A stretch of 11,226 bases of DNA from JAHJQQ01 sp041739295 (GTDB lineage Bacteria > Pseudomonadota > Gammaproteobacteria > Thiohalobacterales > Thiohalobacteraceae), in NCBI GenBank assembly GCA_041739295.1, contig JBGSOE010000465.1, positions 1 to 11,226 on the forward strand. The letters run 5' to 3'. The notes beneath the pieces are model-generated. The model saw only the letters and a program-made list of their open reading frames with translations. It ran no database searches and was not told the DNA's origin. The translations under genes and the position numbers were made by a program. Of this stretch, positions 1 through 4,985 are shown one piece after another; the first letter of the stretch is position 1; every line of letters begins with the position of its first letter.

Positions 1-5
1 CGCCT

Positions 6-35
6 GTCGGGTTACGCAAACTGCGCTAACCCGAC
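6..35. repeat. Short hairpin repeat (GTCGGGTTA type)
   Basis: GTCGGGTTA at 6-14 pairs perfectly with TAACCCGAC at 27-35. Inside it CGCA (15-18) can pair with TGCG (22-25), leaving a three-base loop and one bulged base. The overall form, a GGGTTA/TAACCC stem around a GCGCAG-like centre, resembles short palindromic intergenic repeats that are common in proteobacterial genomes. A diverged relative lies at 762-788. Function is unknown; it may fold in RNA at the 3' end of a gene outside the window. Confidence 0.6.
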
Positions 36-45
36 CTACATTGAA

Positions 46-215
46 CCTATAAACCGCATTTGCCACAGAATCACACTGAAAAACACGGACAAGATCATAA
101 GCTTCACGCCGGCAGCGCCATCAACTGCAAGAGGGTGAAAAATCGTTCCAGGAAGGTACTGTGTTTCAGTGTCTTCCGTGTGTTTCCGTGGCTGAAATGA
201 TTTTTTAGGGTTATT
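46..215 (+). repeat. ~170-nt dispersed intergenic repeat, copy 1
   Basis: This is the first of four copies of one element (others at 4804-4973, 9320-9467 and, inverted and interrupted, 10792-11025). It begins CCTATAAACCGCATTTGCCA and ends TTTTTTAGGGTTATT. The 5' part has decamer-spaced CACGGA-like units (here partly mutated to CACAGA and CACTGA). The 3' part carries TTCCGTGTGTTTCCGTGG, which is nearly the reverse complement of the 5' decamers. An internal hairpin, GGAAGGTACTG / CAGTGTCTTCC around a TGTTT loop, keeps pairing through G-U wobbles. No coding capacity is seen. It looks like a non-autonomous mobile or structured RNA element. It ends about 80 nt before fxsA and could carry that gene's leader. 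Confidence 0.85.
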
Positions 216-295
216 CCTTTAATCCCTAATCTCATCGCGTCTATAGCTGCAACGGGTTCTTGTTCCGTACGCCGCGGTTCCGGTATGGTGCCGCT

Positions 296-739
296 ATGCG
301 CCCGCTGCCGCTATTGATGCTCATCTTTTTCAGCGTACCCGTGATCGAGATCTATCTCCTGATCAAGGTCGGGGGCTGGATTGGTACGCTGCCGACCGTC
401 TTTATGGTGGTTTTCACGGCCGTGCTGGGGGCATTGCTGCTGCGCCAGCAAGGTTTCGCTACCCTGCAGCGCGTCCAGGCCAGCATGGCACGTGGCCAGA
501 TCCCGGCCATGGAACTCCTGGAAGCCGTGCTCCTCACTCTGGGCGGAGCCTTGCTCTTGACCCCGGGTTTCTTCACCGACGCGCTCGGCTTCCTGTGCAT
601 GATCCCCGCAGTGCGTCGCTGGCTGGTGCGCCGCCTGCTCGACCGCTATTTCCTATCCCAGCAGCGTGAGGGTAAGGCGAGTGCCCCGCCTGGCGAGGGC
701 CCTGTGACGCTGGACGGGGAATTCAAACGGGAAGATTGA
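296..739 (+). CDS. fxsA: FxsA family inner-membrane protein
   Basis: This encodes a 147-residue FxsA-family membrane protein. In E. coli, FxsA overproduction relieves F-plasmid exclusion of phage T7; its normal cellular role is unclear. The sequence shows hydrophobic segments at about residues 3-23, 29-48 and 76-103, including the family's typical GALLLTPGFFTDALGF stretch (84-99), then a basic segment and a polar, acidic tail ending in GEFKRED. The ATG at 296 is chosen because family members start MRPL-like immediately before the first membrane segment; a TTG at 260 would add 12 unusual residues. No strong ribosome site is seen before either start. It sits just upstream of groES-groEL, as in other gammaproteobacteria, but 264 nt and a separate promoter lie between them, so co-transcription is not required. 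Confidence 0.9.
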   Translation: MRPLPLLMLIFFSVPVIEIYLLIKVGGWIGTLPTVFMVVFTAVLGALLLRQQGFATLQRVQASMARGQIPAMELLEAVLLTLGGALLLTPGFFTDALGFLCMIPAVRRWLVRRLLDRYFLSQQREGKASAPPGEGPVTLDGEFKRED

Positions 740-761
740 GACGCCGGATTCAGCAACGTAG

Positions 762-788
762 GGTGTGGTGAGCGCAGCGAACCGCACC
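762..788. repeat. Hairpin repeat downstream of fxsA
   Basis: GGTGTGGT (762-769) can pair with ACCGCACC (781-788), with one G-U wobble, around the centre GAGCGCAGCGA. The form (TAGGGTG-GGT-GAGCGCAGCGAACC-GCACC) is a relative of the hairpin repeat at 6-35. It begins 22 nt after the fxsA stop, so it may act as an RNA 3'-end stem-loop for fxsA. There is no T-run, so it is not a classical intrinsic terminator. The rest of 789-885 shows nothing recognisable. Confidence 0.5.
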
Positions 789-885
789 AGGTTAGTCATC
801 AGCAATTGGAATTCAGGGAGTTGGCAGTAGCGGGTGGCGGTAACGCTTCTGCCCGAATCCCCGGCGCCCGGCCCCCATCTACCCC

Positions 886-913
886 TTGACTCTCCCAACT
901 TCGCCGCTATCAT
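886..913 (+). promoter_or_regulatory. groESL promoter (sigma70-like)
   Basis: TTGACT (886-891) and TATCAT (908-913) are separated by 16 bases and match the sigma70 -35 and -10 boxes. The start of transcription would fall near 920, inside the CIRCE operator, giving a leader of about 85 nt before groES. The -35 reads CCCTTGACT, which also contains the CTTGA core of sigma32 promoters, but I see no convincing CCCCAT-type sigma32 -10 box. Confidence 0.7.
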
Positions 914-939
914 TGGCACTCACTGCAGTCGAGTGCTAA
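913..939. promoter_or_regulatory. CIRCE operator (HrcA site)
   Basis: TTGGCACTC (913-921), a nine-base spacer, then GAGTGCTAA (931-939). This matches the CIRCE consensus TTAGCACTC-N9-GAGTGCTAA with one mismatch, in the left arm. The first base of the operator is the last base of the -10 box, so bound HrcA would block RNA polymerase at the groES-groEL promoter. The hrcA gene itself is not in the window. Confidence 0.93.
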
Positions 940-1003
940 CAGCGACTCGGTCAATCCTGGTCATCATTGACCCAAGTTTAGGTGTTTTAAGGAGAAAGTT
1001 CCG

Positions 1004-1294
1004 ATGAAAATTCGTCCGTTGCATGATCGCGTAGTCGTCAAGCGCATGGAGGAAGAGCGTAAATCCCCCGGTGGGATCGTGATTCCAGATGCAGCCACTG
1101 AGAAACCGGTACGTGGTGAAGTAATCGCGATTGGTAAAGGTAAGGTCCTGGAAGACGGCACTGTCCGCGCCCTAGATGTCAAAGTCGGTGACAAGGTCCT
1201 GTTCGGTAAATATTCCGGACAAGAGGTCAAAGAACTCGGCGAAGGCATGCTGGTGATGCGCGAAGAAGACATCATGGCGGTCATCGAAGGCTAA
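1004..1294 (+). CDS. groES: Co-chaperonin GroES
   Basis: GroES is the 10-kDa lid of the GroEL folding chamber; seven copies cap one GroEL ring in the cytoplasm and trap substrate during ATP-driven folding. The protein is 96 residues, the normal length. It starts MKIRPLHDRVVVKR and has the mobile loop at about 16-32 with the hydrophobic Ile-Val-Ile (25-27) that docks on GroEL. The C-terminal half carries the VGDKVLFGKYSG motif. The ATG has a strong ribosome site, AAGGAGAAAG, ending a few bases upstream. groEL follows after 44 nt, so the two form an operon under the CIRCE-controlled promoter at 886-913. Nothing is missing or odd. Confidence 0.98.
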   Translation: MKIRPLHDRVVVKRMEEERKSPGGIVIPDAATEKPVRGEVIAIGKGKVLEDGTVRALDVKVGDKVLFGKYSGQEVKELGEGMLVMREEDIMAVIEG

Positions 1295-1338
1295 GCAATA
1301 CATAGCCCCGCATAACGTATTCAAGAGGAATTCATAAT

Positions 1339-2982
1339 ATGTCAGCGAAAGAAGTTAAATTTAGCGACGATGCGCGCAGCCGCATGGTCAAGGGCGTAAA
1401 CATCCTGGCCAATGCGGTCAAGGTTACGCTGGGTCCGAAGGGTCGTAACGTGGTGCTGGAGAAGGCCTTCGGTGCCCCGACCATCACCAAGGACGGCGTG
1501 TCCGTTGCCAAAGAGATCGAGCTGAAAGACAAGTTCGAGAACATGGGCGCACAGATGGTGAAGGAAGGTGCCTCGCAGACCTCCGACATCGCCGGCGACG
1601 GCACCACCACCGCCACCGTGTTGGCCCAGTCCATTCTGCGCGAAGGCATGAAGGCTGTTGCCGCCGGCATGAACCCGATGGACCTCAAGCGCGGTATCGA
1701 CAAGGCCGTGATTGCGGCGGTCGCCGAACTGAAGAAGCTGTCCAAGCCCTGCTCGGATAACAAGGCGATTGCTCAAGTCGGTACCATCTCCGCCAACTCC
1801 GACGAGAATATCGGCAACATCATCGCTGAAGCGATGGGCAAGGTCGGTAAAGAAGGCGTCATCACCGTTGAAGAAGGTTCCGGTCTGGAAAACCAGCTGG
1901 ACGTGGTTGAGGGTATGCAGTTCGATCGTGGCTACCTGTCGCCGTACTTCGTCAACAATCAGCAGAGCATGTCCACCGAGCTGGAAAGTCCGTTCATCCT
2001 GATCTACGACAAGAAGATCTCCAACATCCGCGAATTGTTGCCGGTACTGGAAGGTGTCGCCAAGTCCGGTCGTCCGTTGCTGATTATCGCCGAAGACGTT
2101 GAAGGCGAAGCGCTGGCCACCTTGGTGGTCAACACCATCCGCGGCATCGTCAAGGTTTGCGCCGTCAAGGCACCGGGCTTCGGCGACCGTCGCAAGGCCA
2201 TGCTGCAGGACATCGCGGTACTGACCGGTGGTCAGGTGATCTCCGAAGAAGTCGGTATGTCCCTGGACAAGGCCACGCTGGACGATCTGGGGACTGCCAA
2301 GAAGATCCAGGTCACCAAGGAAAACACCACGCTCATCGATGGTGCTGGCAAGAAGGGTGACATCGAAGCCCGCGTGAAGCAGATCCGTACCCAGATCGAA
2401 GATGCCACCTCCGATTACGACAAAGAGAAGCTGCAGGAGCGTGTTGCTAAGCTCGCCGGCGGTGTTGCCGTGATCAAGGTTGGCGCTGCAACCGAAATGG
2501 AAATGAAAGAGAAGAAGGCCCGCGTCGAAGACGCCCTGCACGCCACGCGTGCGGCGGTTGAAGAAGGCGTGGTGCCTGGCGGCGGCGTGGCACTGATTCG
2601 TGCCCGTGCCGGTATCGCCAAGCTCAAGGGCGACAATCACGATCAGGACGTCGGTATCGACATCGCGCGTCGCGCCATGGAAGAGCCGCTGCGTCAGATC
2701 GTCGGCAATGCCGGTGAAGAAGCCTCTGTAGTGATGTCCAAAGTCGAAGAAGGCAAGGACAACTATGGCTACAACGCCGCTACCGGTGAATACGGTGACA
2801 TGGTGAAGATGGGTATTCTGGATCCGACCAAGGTCAGCCGTACCGCACTGCAGAATGCCGCATCGATTGCCGGCCTGATGATCACCACCGAATGCATGGT
2901 GGCCGAGTCGCCGAAGGAAGATAAGGGTGGCGCGCCGGACATGGGTGACATGGGTGGCATGGGCGGGATGGGAATGATGTAA
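1339..2982 (+). CDS. groEL: Chaperonin GroEL
   Basis: GroEL is the 60-kDa chaperonin that forms two stacked seven-membered rings and folds proteins with GroES and ATP. The 547 residues run complete from MSAKEVKFSD to a Gly-Met-rich tail (GGMGGMGMM). Key residues align with E. coli numbering: the LGPKGRNV nucleotide loop at 31-38, Asp52, the GDGTTTATV phosphate-binding motif at 86-94 with Asp87, the catalytic Asp398, and GGG at 414-416. The start ATG has AAGAGGAA as ribosome site about 10 nt upstream. It is the second gene of the groES-groEL operon and is followed by an intrinsic terminator about 30 nt beyond the stop. Long open frames on the opposite strand here are side effects of its codon bias. 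Confidence 0.99.
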   Translation: MSAKEVKFSDDARSRMVKGVNILANAVKVTLGPKGRNVVLEKAFGAPTITKDGVSVAKEIELKDKFENMGAQMVKEGASQTSDIAGDGTTTATVLAQSILREGMKAVAAGMNPMDLKRGIDKAVIAAVAELKKLSKPCSDNKAIAQVGTISANSDENIGNIIAEAMGKVGKEGVITVEEGSGLENQLDVVEGMQFDRGYLSPYFVNNQQSMSTELESPFILIYDKKISNIRELLPVLEGVAKSGRPLLIIAEDVEGEALATLVVNTIRGIVKVCAVKAPGFGDRRKAMLQDIAVLTGGQVISEEVGMSLDKATLDDLGTAKKIQVTKENTTLIDGAGKKGDIEARVKQIRTQIEDATSDYDKEKLQERVAKLAGGVAVIKVGAATEMEMKEKKARVEDALHATRAAVEEGVVPGGGVALIRARAGIAKLKGDNHDQDVGIDIARRAMEEPLRQIVGNAGEEASVVMSKVEEGKDNYGYNAATGEYGDMVKMGILDPTKVSRTALQNAASIAGLMITTECMVAESPKEDKGGAPDMGDMGGMGGMGMM

Positions 2983-3010
2983 CTTTCCCGTTAGTTCTGA
3001 CGTAAGACAG

Positions 3011-3041
3011 AAAAGCCCCGGTGAGAGCCGGGGCTTTTTTT
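3011..3041 (+). terminator. Intrinsic terminator of groES-groEL
   Basis: AAAAGCCCCGG (3011-3021) and CCGGGGCTTTT (3028-3038) form an 11-bp stem with a six-base loop, TGAGAG, followed by a T-run to 3041. It begins 28 nt after the groEL stop. The A/T symmetry means it could also work weakly in the reverse direction. Confidence 0.95.
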
Positions 3042-3050
3042 ATTACAGCA

Positions 3051-3176
3051 GGGACGAGGTTCTAGGTGCTAGGTTCTAGGCGCAAAAAACTCAGAGCAAT
3101 AAACAAATAGCCCCGCATTGCGGGGCTATTTGTTATGCGCGCTTGTTCTAGAGCCTAGCGCCTAGAACCTCGTCCC
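3051..3176. repeat. Inverted pair of 7-nt-period arrays (pair 1)
   Basis: The left arm 3051-3079 reads as heptads GAGGTTC, TAGGTGC, TAGGTTC with a GGGAC lead. The right arm 3148-3176 is its reverse complement at 27 of 29 positions; both differences are T/C transitions, which keep a G-U pair in one RNA strand. The pair brackets a separate hairpin terminator at 3102-3134. The same TAGGNNC heptad arrays recur as inverted pairs at 10411-10485 and at 10726-10757 with 11034-11068. Confidence 0.85.
3102..3134. terminator. Bidirectional hairpin terminator between groEL and the anti-sigma gene
   Basis: AACAAATAGCCCCGC (3102-3116) and GCGGGGCTATTTGTT (3120-3134) are perfect reverse complements, 15 bp around an ATT loop. 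The GC core is flanked by A/T-rich sequence on both sides, so either strand gives a GC stem followed by a U-rich stretch (UAUUUGUU). The two flanking genes converge here, which fits a shared terminator. Confidence 0.8.
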
Positions 3177-3183
3177 TAGAACC

Positions 3184-3228
3184 TGTACATCAGTGTCTGA
3201 ACGCGAAGCGTTCAGACACTGATGTACA
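3184..3228. repeat. Perfect 21-bp palindrome overlapping the anti-sigma stop codon
   Basis: Positions 3184-3204 are the exact reverse complement of 3208-3228, around the three-base centre GAA (3205-3207). The right arm contains the last five sense codons (Met-Tyr-Ile-Ser-Val) and the TGA stop of the minus-strand anti-sigma gene; the left arm is an inverted duplicate of them lying beyond the stop. The centre reads GCGAAGC on the plus strand, a sequence known to form an unusually stable mini-hairpin in single-stranded DNA. There is no T-run after it on the minus strand, so it is not a standard terminator. Confidence 0.97.
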
Positions 3229-3958
3229 TCCAACCCTGCTGTAGTCGATTGAGGATTTCATCCAGCGCATTCGGTGTGACTAACGCCTCGGGTAGCAGAT
3301 CGGGTGTGATGTGCTGTTCATGGCGCAGGCGATCCAGCGCAGTCTGGCAGGCCAGGAACGTCAGATTGTCATACTGGCGTTGCAGCGCCTGTACCCGGTC
3401 TGCAAAGGGCGATACATCGGCGCGCAATAGATCCAGGCCGCCGGCATTGGCAATCAGTTCCAGTTCGACGGGTTGGTGCAAGTTGTGGTAAGTGGATAAC
3501 AGCTGCTCGGCGGTATCCAGGGCACGTTCCAGTTTGGCGGGTTCGGCGCTGCTGATGTGTAGCAGTATCTTGCGTTCACCGCGTACCGGCGCCTGAATCA
3601 GATTGGCCGTCTGGAAGGCCTTTTCTTCATCCAAATACATTGCGTTCAGATTCAACGGCTGTTGCTGGGCATGTCCGACCCAGCCGATTGCGCTGCCCAG
3701 CATTAACAGCAATGCGGCTGCGATGGCTTGACGCCAAACGGGCGTGCGCGCGGCATTTGCCTGCTGACGCGCTGGCGGTGGCGGTGCGTCGTAGGCATGT
3801 TGAACCAGTTCGCGCAGTCGCCGTAGCCCGCAGGCGCGGCGACTGAGCTCGGCATCATTATTGATGGCGCCTAGAATGCGGCTTTTCTCATCCTTGTCCA
3901 GTTGGCCATCGACGAATGCATTCAGATGTTCGTCGGAGACGTTGCGGTCGGCGGACAT
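3212..3958 (-). CDS. Membrane anti-sigma factor with DsrE-like outer domain
   Basis: The predicted product has 248 residues. Residues 9-20 (DEHLNAFVDGQL) and the helical region to about 55 resemble the N-terminal sigma-binding domain of anti-sigma factors. However, the zinc-binding H-x3-C-x2-C motif is absent; only a single Cys (43) is seen there. A Pro/Ala linker follows, then one membrane helix at about 77-95. Residues 129-248 match the DsrE/DsrF-like family: KILLHISS strand, a helix, VELELIANAGGLDLL, a conserved Cys204 in FLACQTALDRL, a DLLPEALVTP loop, and the typical ending QQGWMYISV. DsrE-family cysteines can bind and transfer sulfur in characterised members. With a cytoplasmic N-terminus the DsrE-like domain would lie outside the inner membrane. 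The ATG at 3958 overlaps the sigma stop (TGATG); a GTG at 3961 is the alternative. The 3' end lies in a palindrome. The sensory role is inferred. Confidence 0.85.
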   Translation of the reverse strand: MSADRNVSDEHLNAFVDGQLDKDEKSRILGAINNDAELSRRACGLRRLRELVQHAYDAPPPPARQQANAARTPVWRQAIAAALLLMLGSAIGWVGHAQQQPLNLNAMYLDEEKAFQTANLIQAPVRGERKILLHISSAEPAKLERALDTAEQLLSTYHNLHQPVELELIANAGGLDLLRADVSPFADRVQALQRQYDNLTFLACQTALDRLRHEQHITPDLLPEALVTPNALDEILNRLQQGWMYISV

Positions 3959-4518
3959 CACTTAATTCTCCTGATTCGTGAATTCTCGTTCACGGACTCT
4001 TGGTTGATGAGTTCGGAATCCAATAATGATTCTTTCAAGGCGCGTCGGGCCCGGCACAGTCGACTCATGACCGTGCCGACCGGTACACCCAGGATGTTAG
4101 CAACCTCAATGTAGGAACAGTCTTCGAGGTCGACCAGAGTCACTACTTGCCGTTGCCCCAAGGGCAGCAACGCTATGGCAGCGCGCACTTCGCTGACCAC
4201 CTGATGCTGATGTTGCTCATGTTCCGGTGTGACATCACTCTCCAGCGGTACATCATCGATGTCCATCATGTCCCGCGAACGCCGGAAATGATCCCGCCAG
4301 CAATTGGTCAGGATGCTGAACAGCCAAGTTTCCAGTGCCGCCGGATCGCGCAGCTGACCGCTTTTCTTCAACGCCTTTTCCAGCGTCTCCTGGGCTAGAT
4401 CATCGGCCAGGGCCGCGTCGTGGCACCAGGAATAAGCCAGCCGGTAGAGTCGTACCCGGCTTGCCTCAAGGCGTTGTTTGAAATCCTGACTGCGGCAAAA
4501 CATATTCAGCAGGTTCAT
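3958..4518 (-). CDS. ECF-family RNA polymerase sigma factor
   Basis: This is a 186-residue sigma factor of the ECF (RpoE-like) type, which directs RNA polymerase to a small regulon when released from its anti-sigma factor. Region 2 spans about 22-80, with the RLYRLAYSWCHD and ADDLAQETLEKAL helices that bind core polymerase and the -10 element. A short acidic, His/Gln-rich linker follows (about 85-108). Region 4 spans about 112-163, with LPLGQRQVV and a helix-turn-helix around YIEVANILGVPVGTVMSRL that reads the -35 element. The stop overlaps the start of the anti-sigma gene by one base, so the two are translated in a coupled way and form a regulatory pair. The ribosome site is weak. A candidate ECF-type promoter lies about 50 nt upstream. 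The exact ECF group is not assigned. Confidence 0.93.
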   Translation of the reverse strand: MNLLNMFCRSQDFKQRLEASRVRLYRLAYSWCHDAALADDLAQETLEKALKKSGQLRDPAALETWLFSILTNCWRDHFRRSRDMMDIDDVPLESDVTPEHEQHQHQVVSEVRAAIALLPLGQRQVVTLVDLEDCSYIEVANILGVPVGTVMSRLCRARRALKESLLDSELINQESVNENSRIRRIK

Positions 4519-4569
4519 GGCTATCTCGCGTTATTACTTCGTTTCGTTACGGAGTACTCAGCGTATAAC

Positions 4570-4597
4570 TAGACGCGTGTTTGCTGGGGATTATTCC
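4570..4597 (-). promoter_or_regulatory. Candidate ECF-type promoter of the sigma/anti-sigma operon
   Basis: On the minus strand GGAATA (4597-4592), a 16-base spacer, then CGTCTA (4575-4570). GGAA-type -35 and CGTC-type -10 boxes about 16 bases apart are the usual form of ECF promoters, and ECF genes often control themselves. Transcription would start near 4563, giving a leader of about 45 nt to the ATG at 4518. This is a motif match only, made by eye. Confidence 0.4.
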
Positions 4598-4779
4598 ACA
4601 TTCGTGGGTAGCTGCCCAAGAATACGGAGTCGATGGCAGGTTGGGAATAAAACGATCGTGTAGATGCATCCAACCTATGCAGTCCACCTGGCGGTGCTGC
4701 GACTCCTCCACCACGCGGCGAGAATTATCCCCCTCCATCGCTGCGTGGCATTACCCGGCTAATTGGCCGGTTTTTTTTT
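4576..4779 (+). ncRNA. Candidate small RNA divergent from the sigma gene
   Basis: The plus strand here ends in a terminator-like stem and T-run (4755-4779), yet there is no plus-strand protein gene between groEL and this point. The stretch can fold: AGGTTGG (4638-4644) pairs with CCAACCT (4670-4676), and TGGG/CCCA flank a short loop near 4605-4618. A possible -10 box, TATAAC, lies at 4564-4569, but the -35 region is poor. The 5' end given is an estimate from that box. It overlaps the sigma promoter region on the other strand. No known RNA family is recognised, and a decayed gene remnant is possible. The existence of an RNA is an inference. Confidence 0.25.
4755..4779 (+). terminator. Terminator-like stem with a nine-T run
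   Basis: CCGGC (4755-4759) and GCCGG (4766-4770) form a 5-bp all-GC stem with loop TAATTG, followed directly by nine T residues. The stem is short but the T-run is strong. Its direction points to plus-strand transcription from within 4519-4754, where no protein gene is seen. Confidence 0.55.
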
Positions 4780-4803
4780 GAGCTGAGGTTTTTTAAGAGT
4801 TAT

Positions 4804-4973
4804 CTTATAAACCGCATTTGCCACGGAATCACACGGAAAAACACGGACAAGATCATCAGCTTCACACCGGCGCCGCCATTACCCGCATGGGGTGAATAGT
4901 CGCTCCAGGAAGGCACTGTGTTTCAGTGTCTTCCGCGTGTTTCCGTGGCTGGAATGATTTTTTTAGGGTTATT
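4804..4973 (+). repeat. ~170-nt dispersed intergenic repeat, copy 2
   Basis: This copy has the same length and order as copy 1, and its 5' decamers CACGGAATCA, CACGGAAAAA, CACGGACAAG (from 4822) are intact. The 18-base 5' arm (4821-4838) is nearly complementary to the 3' arm (4931-4948), with two mismatches. A conserved internal hairpin, GGAAGGCACTG (4908-4918) with CAGTGTCTTCC (4924-4934), has one G-U pair and a TGTTT loop. It fills the space between the candidate RNA terminator and the 3' end of pilU, 12 nt from the pilU stop. Confidence 0.9.
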
Positions 4974-4985
4974 ACTGTGGATGGC

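Noticed and set aside
653..919. Minus-strand frame between fxsA and groES
   Set aside because: It covers the fxsA end, a hairpin repeat and the groES promoter and has no family resemblance.
1342..2640. Long open frame (432 codons) on the minus strand inside groEL
   Set aside because: It is antisense to a complete, highly conserved groEL and is explained by codon bias; the translation shows no recognisable family.
4547..4738. Minus-strand frame of 63 codons upstream of the sigma gene
   Set aside because: No ribosome site and no recognisable family; it overlaps the candidate ECF promoter and candidate RNA. A decayed gene cannot be fully excluded.
4822..4851. Decamer-spaced CACGGA units considered as a CRISPR-like array
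   Set aside because: The units are 10 bases with no unique spacers and occur only as part of the dispersed 170-nt element.
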